Source: Carpediemonas membranifera | Taxonomy: Eukaryota; Fornicata | DNA length: 64,000 nt | NCBI GenBank assembly: GCA_019828565.1 | Contig: JAHDYR010000011.1 | Coordinates: 434,001 to 498,000, forward strand | Reading direction: 5' to 3' | Shown: piece after piece, positions 31,173 to 39,873 of the stretch | Layout: each line of letters opens with the position of its first letter | Position numbering within the stretch: position 1 is the stretch's first letter | Position numbers and translations under genes: made by a program | Notes under the pieces: model-generated | Seen by the model: the letters and a program-made list of their open reading frames with translations, nothing else | Told to the model about the DNA's origin: nothing | Database searches by the model: none

Positions 31173-34100
31173 TCACTCGAGGATTCCGACATTGCATGTT
31201 TGACAGCGTCCTCCATCAACATGGCAGGCCCCGCATACGCCACACGTCTTCCCAGCACCGTCGACAGACTTCAACGTCTTCCAATCCACGCTAACAACAC
31301 CGCCACAAGAGCAACGACCGCCCATGAGCAGCGGGGCGCCGCACTTGTTGCACTTGGCAGCCACAGGCAGTGTCACTCTGTCACCAGCCGCAGGGTCGGC
31401 GTCCTTGACGAGAGGCAGGGTCGACTCACCGCAAGTCTCAGCGACACGGCGGGCCGACTGCACAAGGCCGAGTCGGAGGAGCAGGGCGATGCACTGAGTG
31501 GCGATCACGGTCTCCTGGTCGGTGGTCAGGATTCCTTCGGACATGAGGGCGACAGACCAGGTGGCAAGGGAGAAGAAGGCGACTTGGAGGAGCAGCTTGC
31601 CCTGTTGGGTGGCGGGAACCTTCGCAGCGTTCGCCTTGTTCGTGTTAATCTTCATTAGATTAAGCGCCATTCTTCTATAGAGGCCCAGGGCTCTCGTGGT
31701 CTTGTTCCCGTCGAGCAGGGTCGGGTTGACAGTAGAAACGGCGTCAAAGCCCTCCCCGGCTGCGGCGTACGCGATATGGTATGTCGCAGGGTTGGAGAAG
31801 GCGCTGCGAGCCTTTGCAAGAGCCGTGGATAGCGCATCAAGGGCCTCGGCGCTCACCTCCGTGTGCTCCGGCTCATTAACAGCTGCAGGGGCAGTAGGCA
31901 CAGAGCTCTGCAGCCCGCCCGCCTCAGGAGCAGCTGCCTCAGCCTGAGCAGCGTCTCCGTCCTTCGCCTCGTCCGCAGGCGGCTTCATGAACGCAGCCGG
32001 TATCGCGCTGTGCGGGCTCCCACCAGGCGGCGGCTTGAGCGACTTGAGTGTCAGGCCCCGGGCGAGGGTCATGTCAGGTGTGCTCCTGCCCTCACTCTTA
32101 ATCTTGATGTTGAACTTCTTGGCCGACCTCTTGGGCCCCCAGTCGTCTTCGTCCTCGTCCTCTGGGAGATCGGTCGGTCTGCTGAGGAAGGAAGCACGGA
32201 TTCGATCTTGTTCGGACCTGGTGCTGTCGGGAGCAGTGGAGGGCTCTGTTTCGGGCTCTGGGACGGCGTTAGGGGCGGGTTGGGGCTCTGCTGGGGGCTT
32301 GTCGGCCTTTCCCTTCGCCTTATCCTTGTGCTTTGCAGCCTTCTTCTTGCCCTTCGTCGGCGGCTCCTCGATGCTCGCCACAGGTTCAGGTTCAGGTTCA
32401 GGTGCGGCTTCCTCCGCGACGTCCTGGGCCTCGGGAGTGCACACATCGACCACAACAGGCTGCTCAGCGCCCTCGTAGAAGACATACTGCACCTGCGCCG
32501 CGGGGGGAGCAGTAGCAGCACTGTCGTCCGGCATCGCAGAGAGTATGGCCGCGAATGTTTTCATCAGTGGCCGCGTCGCCTCGGGGATGTCAGTTGTTGG
32601 GGAGGCCAATATGCCGATGATGTCCATGATAGGGCCCGAGACAGGTGCCCTGGTGCGACCGCCGGCCGCGGTTATTGATGCCCCGAGGTCCCTGAGAGCG
32701 ATGGCACGACTCGACGCGAGGTCAGCCTTAATCTGGGAGCGGTGGAAGGCAGAAAGGTCCTCTGAGGAGTGAAGGTCGGCAGCAAAGGACCCTATCGCAT
32801 CTTCAGCGAGCTCTGTGTCAACCAGAGCGAATGCGGCGTCCACCAGCGCAGGCCTGGAAACCACGCCGATGGCAGGGCGAAGAGTTCCCTGTTCTGCGTC
32901 CCAGATCGAGTGTACGGGATGCACGAGCAGCCCAGCGGCGACAGCGGGCATGAGGATGGCGCCGACAGTCGGCAGTGCGGCCACGTGCCTCACCCTGCCC
33001 GCTGCGGCGACGTAAAGGTCAGATACGGACGACATGATAAGCACTGGGCTTGTGTGGCCGACTGCACGCCACTCAGCACCTCTAATGCCGCCCCGGATGT
33101 CTGCGGCCTTGGCACTGTACACGTGATCTACACCGGGCCGACCGTTGGGCTTCACTGTGACGACGATGGCGGTGTTGGCGTTGAATACACATGCAGTGGT
33201 GCCGCTGACAGTGATGTGTGCCCCGCGGAGGCCTGCGTGCACCGCCATCAGCCGTGTAGCAGCCCCAGTGTCCTGATTAACGTCGTAGATCCCGTGTGAT
33301 GTCACAACAAGTGTCATCGCCCCCACCATTGCGATGGCAACAATGTCGCTGTCGAGATCCAGGGACACTGTCTTCGTGAGCACCAGCTTGCGGTCCTGGG
33401 CCTTGATGGAGATAGTACGCAGTTCCCGACGGACGGCAGCAAGGGCCGAGGAGCTATCGAGGACGGCGACAGCGTCAGCGTCAACAGGACCGAACGCAAC
33501 CTTGGAATCCAGGTCCACGAACGTTGCCGAGGCCGCGGGGATGTCTCCGTCGGCCCGACGTCCGTACTGGATGCCAGCCAGCCTTTCCTTCCGAGACACG
33601 TGCCCGATGCCGAGCACGCGCAGTGGGGCAAGCGACAGCAGCGGCTCGACCACTGGTCCGTCATTGTGGACAACACACATGCGCTGGGCCGTGACGAACA
33701 GATGATCGGGCCCCTCCGATGTCATGGACCCATGAACCTCGCCGGCGAAGAAGTGTGACACGGCGGTCGCCCCTTTGGTCTTGGGAGACTGGCCGTGTGG
33801 GTCCTTTGGTGCGAACACCAGGCCGGTCACTGGGCCGCATAAGACGATGCGGGGCGTCCCTCGTACCCATGGCACATGCACCCTGGTTCGCAGGATAAGG
33901 GCGGTGGGAGTCACAACGTGGGTGAGTAGTGTCACCTTTCCAGACCCCACGTGTGCTGTGGTGAGCAGGGGGTAGGCTGACGTCGGGCTGCTGTGAACGA
34001 GCTCAGCAGCCATCAGAGGGCCCCGGGTCAGCAGGTCCGTGAGAGCGGGACATGTGTGGTGTAGAGGAGTGGCTGCGTCCTGCCGGTAGAGCCAGACGCC

Positions 34101-34814
34101 AGACCCCACTCCCACTTCTCCGAGAGATGGGGAGTGGGCCGCCGCGAGGACGGTAGACTTCGCCTGGGGAGGGATGACGGTCGGCGTGTCTTGACCCTTG
34201 TGGTAGACGGCGACAGTGCCTGTCGGGCTGACCACGAGGAGACGACCTTGGCCGTCTACAGCGATCTTGATCACGTCATCGATGGAATTCGGGTACTTGT
34301 ACTTCTCCATCGATGTTGTCGAGCCAATGCGGCCGAATGCGTAAGACTGGACAGACTTACGGTCCTTGCACGCGACATAGAGGGTAGGGGCGCCCTGGTC
34401 GGAGAAGGCGACGGTCCATGATAGCACATGCGGCTTCGTACGGCGGCGCAGAGTGCCCAGAGCGGAGCCTTGCAGCTTCCCTGTGTGATTCACCTCCCAG
34501 ACTGGCTCTAGAGTGAGCGTGTCGTAGACGACGGCGGATATATCGTCGTAGAGAGCAATGACGTAGATCGTGTTGTCGACAAGCCGCGCCTCTAGCCCTA
34601 CTACAGCACCGCGAGAGGACATGATCGTGTCCGATTCGATCCATGTGCCTGTAATGTAGTTGTATTCTGTGTTGGGAGGGGAGAATGGGCACAAACTGAA
34701 AATATCATAGCCAATGGCGACGTAGGCGAAAGGGAAGCATGGGTTCCCCGCAATAGCAGTGCAACAACCATCGGATTTTGCTGAACGGAGCTTATCGTCA
34801 GCGATGGCCTGCAT
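31173..34814 (-). CDS. large beta-propeller-like protein with C-terminal zinc ribbons (1,213 aa)
   Basis: Residues 1 to about 620 are beta-rich with degenerate WD-type repeats. A helical stretch follows, then a disordered Pro/Glu/Lys-rich region (about 800-960). A KKFNIKIKSEG motif is embedded near residue 930. A helical domain (1,040-1,150) leads to two zinc-ribbon-like modules at the end: CNKCGAP...CSCGG and CGVCGACHVDGGRCQTC. The layout (propeller, solenoid, disordered tail) is like vesicle-coat or tethering scaffolds, for example TSET/TPLATE-type or coatomer-like subunits, but this is an architectural analogy. I do not recognise the family with certainty. Single exon. Confidence 0.7.
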   Translation of the reverse strand: MQAIADDKLRSAKSDGCCTAIAGNPCFPFAYVAIGYDIFSLCPFSPPNTEYNYITGTWIESDTIMSSRGAVVGLEARLVDNTIYVIALYDDISAVVYDTLTLEPVWEVNHTGKLQGSALGTLRRRTKPHVLSWTVAFSDQGAPTLYVACKDRKSVQSYAFGRIGSTTSMEKYKYPNSIDDVIKIAVDGQGRLLVVSPTGTVAVYHKGQDTPTVIPPQAKSTVLAAAHSPSLGEVGVGSGVWLYRQDAATPLHHTCPALTDLLTRGPLMAAELVHSSPTSAYPLLTTAHVGSGKVTLLTHVVTPTALILRTRVHVPWVRGTPRIVLCGPVTGLVFAPKDPHGQSPKTKGATAVSHFFAGEVHGSMTSEGPDHLFVTAQRMCVVHNDGPVVEPLLSLAPLRVLGIGHVSRKERLAGIQYGRRADGDIPAASATFVDLDSKVAFGPVDADAVAVLDSSSALAAVRRELRTISIKAQDRKLVLTKTVSLDLDSDIVAIAMVGAMTLVVTSHGIYDVNQDTGAATRLMAVHAGLRGAHITVSGTTACVFNANTAIVVTVKPNGRPGVDHVYSAKAADIRGGIRGAEWRAVGHTSPVLIMSSVSDLYVAAAGRVRHVAALPTVGAILMPAVAAGLLVHPVHSIWDAEQGTLRPAIGVVSRPALVDAAFALVDTELAEDAIGSFAADLHSSEDLSAFHRSQIKADLASSRAIALRDLGASITAAGGRTRAPVSGPIMDIIGILASPTTDIPEATRPLMKTFAAILSAMPDDSAATAPPAAQVQYVFYEGAEQPVVVDVCTPEAQDVAEEAAPEPEPEPVASIEEPPTKGKKKAAKHKDKAKGKADKPPAEPQPAPNAVPEPETEPSTAPDSTRSEQDRIRASFLSRPTDLPEDEDEDDWGPKRSAKKFNIKIKSEGRSTPDMTLARGLTLKSLKPPPGGSPHSAIPAAFMKPPADEAKDGDAAQAEAAAPEAGGLQSSVPTAPAAVNEPEHTEVSAEALDALSTALAKARSAFSNPATYHIAYAAAGEGFDAVSTVNPTLLDGNKTTRALGLYRRMALNLMKINTNKANAAKVPATQQGKLLLQVAFFSLATWSVALMSEGILTTDQETVIATQCIALLLRLGLVQSARRVAETCGESTLPLVKDADPAAGDRVTLPVAAKCNKCGAPLLMGGRCSCGGVVSVDWKTLKSVDGAGKTCGVCGACHVDGGRCQTCNVGILE

Positions 34815-34905
34815 TTATTCGATGGATGGGTTCGTGAAGTATCATAGAGTGCACAGTGCAAGCACTGCGTCTCTCCACTTCAATTAGCTTGCCCGGAGGC
34901 AAAGA

Positions 34906-35310
34906 CTAGCGGCTGGTTAGCCGTAATTGGTGTATTGGGTTATAGTTGGGAAGACGGGCTGGAGGTCTTGGATTTCTGAAAGCACTGGCTTGATACTGTG
35001 CATCCGTCATGAGGCCGCAATCCAAGATGTTCTGTGCAGCAGTCTTGTCTCTGTGGGAGAGATTGAGCCAAGTGGTGGTAGGATCGGAATTGAGGCGTTG
35101 CTGTCTGTACCATGGAGCACCTTGACAATTCGGGTTGTGGCATCGCATCGTGCGCCTCGTGTAGCGAGTTCTACGGAACCTCGCGCGGCAGAAGGGGCAG
35201 ACGAGTGAGATACTGCAGTCTTCCGATACTGATTTATAATTATAATTTATATAAACTGCACAATGACTCAGAGGTGCAGGGCAAATATGACCCAACCAAT
35301 TGGTCACCAC
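34906..35310 (-). CDS. possible small zinc-binding protein; start uncertain
   Basis: The frame contains CPFCRARF...MRCHNPNCQG, a plausible four-Cys zinc site, followed by polar helical sequence. No ATG precedes the zinc site: the frame opens with GTG, and the first ATG (about 35,155) would lose the first Cys pair. A promoter-like element lies within the frame at 35,247-35,262, so true coding probably begins downstream of it, perhaps after a short 5' exon joined by an intron. No family recognised. It could also be a chance frame. Confidence 0.35.
   Translation of the reverse strand: MVTNWLGHICPAPLSHCAVYINYNYKSVSEDCSISLVCPFCRARFRRTRYTRRTMRCHNPNCQGAPWYRQQRLNSDPTTTWLNLSHRDKTAAQNILDCGLMTDAQYQASAFRNPRPPARLPNYNPIHQLRLTSR
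35247..35262 (-). promoter_or_regulatory. T-rich core-promoter-like element
   Basis: Minus strand reads GTGCAGTTTATATAA, close to the elements at 49,803 and 58,915. Confidence 0.35.
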
Positions 35311-35641
35311 AGCTGCCTCCTCTCCCGGTGGGGCAACTTTGCACTCGGGGTGTCTGGGATAGGTGGGAAGCTAGTTGCTTGGCGAGAGGACTGGAGAAGC
35401 ACTGATTGATGACCCCCGACGATGATGACTGACTATCGATCATCCATCATCACAGCCAAGTCTAGTCTTCGTTTTCTAGCTGGCACCGGCTGCTTGTCAA
35501 ACGGCCCGTTTTGTGGCCGCAGGTCGACAACCGCGCTGCTCAACAGCAACAACACAAGCCAGCCAATGTGCTCTTCTCCTTGTCTTCCGCATTTCGGTCG
35601 TCACGTGCCGGCTGATGATATCCCAACCACGGTGACATCCA
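35311..35641. other. intergenic region, 331 bp
   Basis: No convincing gene; open frames here overlap on opposite strands and lack domains. It presumably holds the upstream region of the PLA2-like gene. Confidence 0.5.
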
Positions 35642-36322
35642 ATGAGGCGGCACCACCGTTTTGCAGCTGCACAAGCAGCGCTCGCTGCATCAATGTTAAT
35701 ATTACCACTATTTCTTCTCCTAGTACCAACAGAAGCGCGACATTTCCCCGCCACCGATTACCGCGACTACAGAGTGTATCGCTACCGGTATACATGGTGG
35801 TATGAGATCTGGAATCCAGTAAGAGACCTCACGCTGTTTCCAAACCTCGATGGACTGACGGAGAACATCAATAAGACGACATACTTGAACTATCATCTCT
35901 TCGATGGCTACGGCAACTACTTCGGCCCCGGCCACGGCGATGAAGACTACCAGCTCCCCGCGCTCGACTGCCTGGACGCCGGGGCGATGCTACACGACTG
36001 GATTTGGACGACGGACAACACCGACATCATTTATGACGGCGACCGCGCCTTGCAGGACCACTGCGCATACATCAAGAACAACGGCATGCTCGGGTCGGGA
36101 TGGTCCAAGCTGCTGTGCTGGCTGGTCAGGTCAATATTCTTCCTGCCCGCGACATACATATTTCGGCATCGCTGGATCCAGTGGGTCATTGTCATAGTGG
36201 TCATACTGGCCGTATTCCTCATCATATGGTGCTGTTTGTGTACATGCTGCTGTACAAGGTGTCTGATGCGGACAGTTTGCTTCCCCTGTTGTTGTCTGTG
36301 TAACATCCTATGCCCATGGTAA
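35642..36322 (+). CDS. membrane-anchored phospholipase A2-like protein (226 aa)
   Basis: Residues 1-32 form a basic-then-hydrophobic signal peptide or anchor (MLILPLFLLLV). The middle has YFGPGH (about residues 97-102), the shape of a PLA2 calcium loop, followed by DCLDAGAMLHDWIW, where His-Asp is the expected catalytic dyad, then a DGDRAL helix. This order (YxGPG, spacer, DxxxHDxx, D...L) matches the compact PLA2-like domain. About residues 182-200 form a hydrophobic transmembrane helix. The C terminus is a remarkable Cys-rich tail (about ten Cys in 27 residues) that could be lipidated. I infer a phospholipid hydrolase on a membrane surface. Only one of the disulphide cysteines of secreted PLA2 can be matched. 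Confidence 0.6.
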   Translation: MRRHHRFAAAQAALAASMLILPLFLLLVPTEARHFPATDYRDYRVYRYRYTWWYEIWNPVRDLTLFPNLDGLTENINKTTYLNYHLFDGYGNYFGPGHGDEDYQLPALDCLDAGAMLHDWIWTTDNTDIIYDGDRALQDHCAYIKNNGMLGSGWSKLLCWLVRSIFFLPATYIFRHRWIQWVIVIVVILAVFLIIWCCLCTCCCTRCLMRTVCFPCCCLCNILCPW

Positions 36323-36405
36323 GAGGCCTAGGGATCAATGCGGAGCGCTAGGGCGTTGTATGGGTAGACTCAGTCGGGGTTGACTGGGCGATCGCGCGAT
36401 CGTGA

Positions 36406-36417
36406 CATAAACTGCAC
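36406..36417 (+). promoter_or_regulatory. promoter-like element before the MAPKK gene
   Basis: cataaactgcac lies 30 bp before the ATG at 36,448. It is the same sequence as the other elements but inverted relative to the gene, which weakens it. Confidence 0.25.
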
Positions 36418-36447
36418 GTGCAACAACTTCCTCGTACCTCAGAAAAT

Positions 36448-37502
36448 ATGCCTCGCCGTGGACTTTCGCTTCGTATCGACACTGCAATGAACAACAACCC
36501 GAAGAACATGTCCGATTCTGGGACATGGAACTTCAACAACGATCGTAGGCTCCACGTCGGCCGCTCTGGCATCAGACAATCAAGCCTGGCAACATCCAGC
36601 AGCTTTGTCCCTCATGAGGTTAGTATCTCTCCAACCCCCATCTTATTTAGACCAAGATTAAGCGTGAAGACCTTGAAACCATCGGCACTCTCGGCCAAGG
36701 CTCCTCTGGGCAAGTTGAAAAGGTCGTTCATCTCCCCACAAACACTGTCCTTGCCCTCAAGACAGTCGCCATTGCCGAGAACGAGGATGTCCAGAAGAAC
36801 CTGTTCAAGGAGCTCCTTGCGTTGACCCGCGTCCGCTGCCCCCAGGTCGTCTCCTTCTACGACGCCTTCAGCAACGAGGCACATATCGACATGGTCCTCG
36901 AATACATGGACGCCGGCTCTCTGGCGTCCCCCCTCTTCCACCACGTCCCCGAGAACCTCCTCCGCCTCATGGCCGTCAGCCTCTTCCGCGGTCTCTCCCA
37001 CATGCACACAAGCCACTACATCCACAGAGACATCAAGCCGGCCAACATCCTCGTCAACACCAAGGGCGAGGTTAAGCTCACCGACTTTGGTGTGGCGGCC
37101 GAGCTTGACCACACCCTCGCCCAGGCGAACAGCTGGGTCGGAACCATGGTCTACATGTCGCCCGAGAGGATCAATGGTGGGTCATATTCCTTCGCTGCGG
37201 ACATATGGGCGCTGGGCCTGACTGTAATGGAGGTGGCCATGGGCCGCTTCCCTCTGGCGCCGACCATGGAGGACGCCGGGTCCTTCTTGGACGTCATGGA
37301 CATAATCGTCTCCCAGGAAATCCCCAGACTGCCCGATGAGTTCAGTCCCGAGTTCCAGCACTTTATCTCCCTCTGTCTGAAGAAGGATGTCGCTGAGAGA
37401 CCGATGGCGCCGACACTGCTCGAGCATCCTTGGCTTGAGGGTCTTGCGAACGTCAGCCACGAGGAGGTGTCGGCTCAGATTAAGGCGGGGATGGGGTTAT
37501 AA
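36448..37502 (+). CDS. MAP kinase kinase (STE7/MEK-like), one 32-nt intron
   Basis: Exons 36,448-36,618 and 36,651-37,502 give 340 residues. The intron (GTTAGT...CTTATTTAG) is needed to join the N terminus to the glycine loop GTLGQGSSGQVEKV. Kinase landmarks: ALKTV lysine, YIHRDIKPANIL catalytic loop, DFGVA, activation segment with NSWVGTMVYMSPER, DIWALGL. The Ser/Thr spacing in the activation loop and the GT-YMSPER motif are typical of MAP kinase kinases. The N terminus MPRRGLSLRI fits a MAPK docking site (basic residues, then Leu-x-Leu/Ile). It should phosphorylate a MAP kinase in the cytoplasm. The product is short, with no extra domain. Confidence 0.9.
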
Positions 37503-37548
37503 ATTCTTAGTTTGTCCGGATTGAGCGTTTGGGCGATTGTTTCTTGTG

Positions 37549-37560
37549 TGCATTTTTGGG
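37549..37560 (+). promoter_or_regulatory. T-rich core-promoter-like element of CFAP20
   Basis: gtgcatttttgg, 27 bp before the CFAP20 ATG. Confidence 0.35.
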
Positions 37561-37587
37561 TTTTGTCTTTTCTGACAAAACAACCGA

Positions 37588-38227
37588 ATGTTCCGCAACA
37601 CGTTCCAGAGCGGTTTCCTATCAATCCTATACTCAATTGGGTTTGTACATCCTAGTTTGACTCACATAGATCGCGGCCGCTCCAAATTTGGGATAAGCAG
37701 GTGCAGAACGGGTTTGTTCCAAAATTTCGTGCTTATACAGCCACATCAAGAGAATCACTGATCCTGACATCCAATCCTGTGTTCTAGAACTCCTTGGCAG
37801 TAATGTTTCGACAACATACATCACTTGCCCCGCCGATCCCAAGAAGACCCTCGGCATCAAGCTCCCCTTCCTCGTCATGGTTATCAAGAACTTGAAGAAG
37901 TACTTCACCTTCGAGGTCCAGGTCCTTGATGACAAGGGCATCCGCCGCCGCTTCCGTGCCTCGAACTACCAGTCGACGACCCGGGTGAAGCCCTTCGTAT
38001 GCACCATGCCCATGCGCCTCGACGACGGCTGGAACCAGATCCAGTTCAACCTGTCTGATTTCACCCGCCGTGCGTACGGCACGAACTACGTTGAGACGCT
38101 CCGGGTGCAGCTCCACGCCAACTGCCGCATCCGCCGCATTTACTTCTCGGACAGACTGTATACCGAGGACGAGCTCCCTCCGGAATTCAAGCTGTTCCTT
38201 CCCCTGAAGCACACCGGCGCCCAGTAA
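37588..38227 (+). CDS. CFAP20: CFAP20 / BUG22, axonemal inner-junction protein, two 29-nt introns
   Basis: Exons 37,588-37,640, 37,670-37,711 and 37,741-38,227 encode 193 residues, the usual length of this very conserved protein. It begins [18 protein letters not shown] and contains [34 protein letters not shown] and [14 protein letters not shown]. Introns (37,641-37,669 GTTTGT...GACTCACATAG; 37,712-37,740 GTTTGT...GCTTATACAG) both interrupt codons and restore a family-perfect sequence. CFAP20 sits at the inner junction of doublet microtubules and in centrioles, so its presence implies a motile flagellum. The gene follows the MAPKK gene by 85 bp on the same strand. Confidence 0.97.
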
Positions 38228-38417
38228 GTATAAACAAGTCTTTCGAGATGAGGGCGGTTTGAAGTGGGAGAGTAAGATGATGAGAGAACATCACGATTCC
38301 CATCATCGTATGCATGTATGTATGTGTTACCAATCCACTTCACTCGGCACGGGTATTTATTGCGGGTCGACGTCTGGTTATTGTGATGAACAAGTGTCAA
38401 TGATCGCCATGATCAGC

Positions 38418-38791
38418 TCAACTTTGCATCTGCATGGATGTATGGAAGCGTATGAATGAGTTTGAGGTAGTCTTGGCTAGTGCAAGGCGCTGTGTGAGAT
38501 GATATCGAAGAACGAACCATGGGCTTGTCCAAAAGAAGCTCGCCCTGAAGCTCATCGATCGCACGGGTAGCCGCACGGTTGTCTTGGAAGACAATGAACG
38601 CCTGGCCCCTCTTCTTCATGGTTTTGTAAGCCACAATATCGAGTATAGGGCCAAATGGCGCAAACGTGAAATAGATCTGGCGTTTCAGGCCTGAGTAAGT
38701 GCTTATGAACGTACATACTGTTAACAGATGCCCTATCGTTCAGATTGCTCGCATACACCGTTGTGCGCTGTGTATCGTCGGCAGCCTCCAT
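38418..38791 (-). CDS. U1A/U2B''-type spliceosomal RRM protein, two 28-nt introns
   Basis: Exons (minus) 38,791-38,719, 38,690-38,518 and 38,489-38,418 give 105 residues. The product is a single RRM: TVYASNLND (RNP2), FAPFGPILDIVAYKTMKKRGQAFIVF (RNP1), then DKPMRLALAKTTS, matching the first RRM of U1A/U2B''/SNF proteins. Both introns (38,691-38,718 GTATGT...CTTACTCAG; 38,490-38,517 GTTCGT...CTCACACAG) are required; without them the conserved ends are lost. The second RRM of animal U1A is absent. It should bind a stem-loop of U1 or U2 snRNA; which one cannot be told. A promoter-like element lies 7-21 bp before the ATG. Confidence 0.92.
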
Positions 38792-38797
38792 CGCTCG

Positions 38798-38812
38798 CGA
38801 AAAACTGCACCG
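38798..38812 (-). promoter_or_regulatory. T-rich core-promoter-like element of the U2B''-like gene
   Basis: Minus strand reads GTGCAGTTTTTCG, within about 20 bp of the ATG, implying a very short 5' UTR. Confidence 0.4.
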
Positions 38813-38944
38813 AAAGAAAACCAGACTCTGACCTCACCCACCGGTGTTTCATCGCGTGTCTCAACGGCTTACAGTCGGCCCACGATGATCGAATACTGGT
38901 GAGCAAAACCCGCCACCACGGCGCCGAATTCTCAAAGGACGATA

Positions 38945-39565
38945 ATGCAGTCAAGTGTTGCATCGAGCGCAGTTCTAGATGACTTAGTAGAGGAATACCT
39001 GCTGTTCCGTGGTCTCAATGATACACTAGCTGCCTTCCGCCGAGAGATCAAGCAAGACAGGCTCCAAGCGTTCGATAAGGAGAAGCTCACCCGCCGTTTG
39101 ATCACTCTATGCAAGGAAGGGCGTAATGACGAGCTTTGGGATACCTGGAACTACATTGTCGATCGTTTCTGCAAGGAAATGAACCCAGACCTCCAACGCG
39201 CCCTCGATACGGCCCGCCAACTCCTCCAGCAGCTCATGATTGTGCACGCCGTCGAAAGACACGACAAAACCAAAGTCCACACGCTCCTTGCCGAGATGGC
39301 GGCCGTGAACAGCGAACCATCCCACTGGTACGGCATAGAGCACCTTCCAAACCCTGCCCACACGGCGTTCTTCGCCCCGTTCTTCACCAATGATTGGAAG
39401 GAGAGTGTGGCGACACAGTTGTGTAACACCATCTCCCTCGTGTTCCAAGCAGTGCCCCAGCCCAGGCTCTTAGGATTCAGGACTGCTCAGCTCAACATGA
39501 AGAAGATGGAGGCGAGGGTCCACCACCTCTCGGCCCTGCTGGACATGACGGGGCAGATGAGGTAG
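38945..39565 (+). CDS. WDR91-like N-terminal LisH/helical protein without WD repeats (206 aa)
   Basis: The start LDDLVEEYLLFRGLNDTLAAFRREIKQDR is a LisH motif of the WDR91 type. The following helices (LWDTWNYIVDRF..., HLPNPAHTAFFAPFFTNDWKESVATQLCNTISLVFQAVPQPRLLGF) correspond to the WDR91 N-terminal region. In animals WDR91 works with WDR81 on endosomes to restrain the Beclin/PI3-kinase complex and has C-terminal WD repeats. Here the frame stops after the helical region and no WD repeats follow before the glucoamylase gene. A separate propeller partner or real loss is possible. Single exon. Confidence 0.8.
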   Translation: MQSSVASSAVLDDLVEEYLLFRGLNDTLAAFRREIKQDRLQAFDKEKLTRRLITLCKEGRNDELWDTWNYIVDRFCKEMNPDLQRALDTARQLLQQLMIVHAVERHDKTKVHTLLAEMAAVNSEPSHWYGIEHLPNPAHTAFFAPFFTNDWKESVATQLCNTISLVFQAVPQPRLLGFRTAQLNMKKMEARVHHLSALLDMTGQMR

Positions 39566-39873
39566 AGGCGGGTAGTGTAGTCTAGTTCTCACGATAAAGC
39601 TGTTTAAAGAGGCGATGGAGATGGGTTGGGGTAGGTGCTGGTCATGTCCGTGATGTAATATGGCCAAAACAGCTGCAAGGCGGCATCAATTGTAGCTTTT
39701 AGTTTGGTCAACGCTGGTCAACGCTTGACACATCACCCGGCCTAGCAAAGAAATGGCGCCCAGCCGGTTATTGAGGTCCATAGCGACCTCCTGGGGTCTC
39801 GATCGTGGATTGAGTCGCCACGATCTTCCAAGAATCTCGACACCACATATCCAACGAAGAAGCTCAAGAGCTG
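39566..39873. other. intergenic region, 308 bp
   Basis: No gene seen. A short T-rich stretch (gctgtttaaagag, 39,600-39,612) is the only promoter-like feature. Confidence 0.5.
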
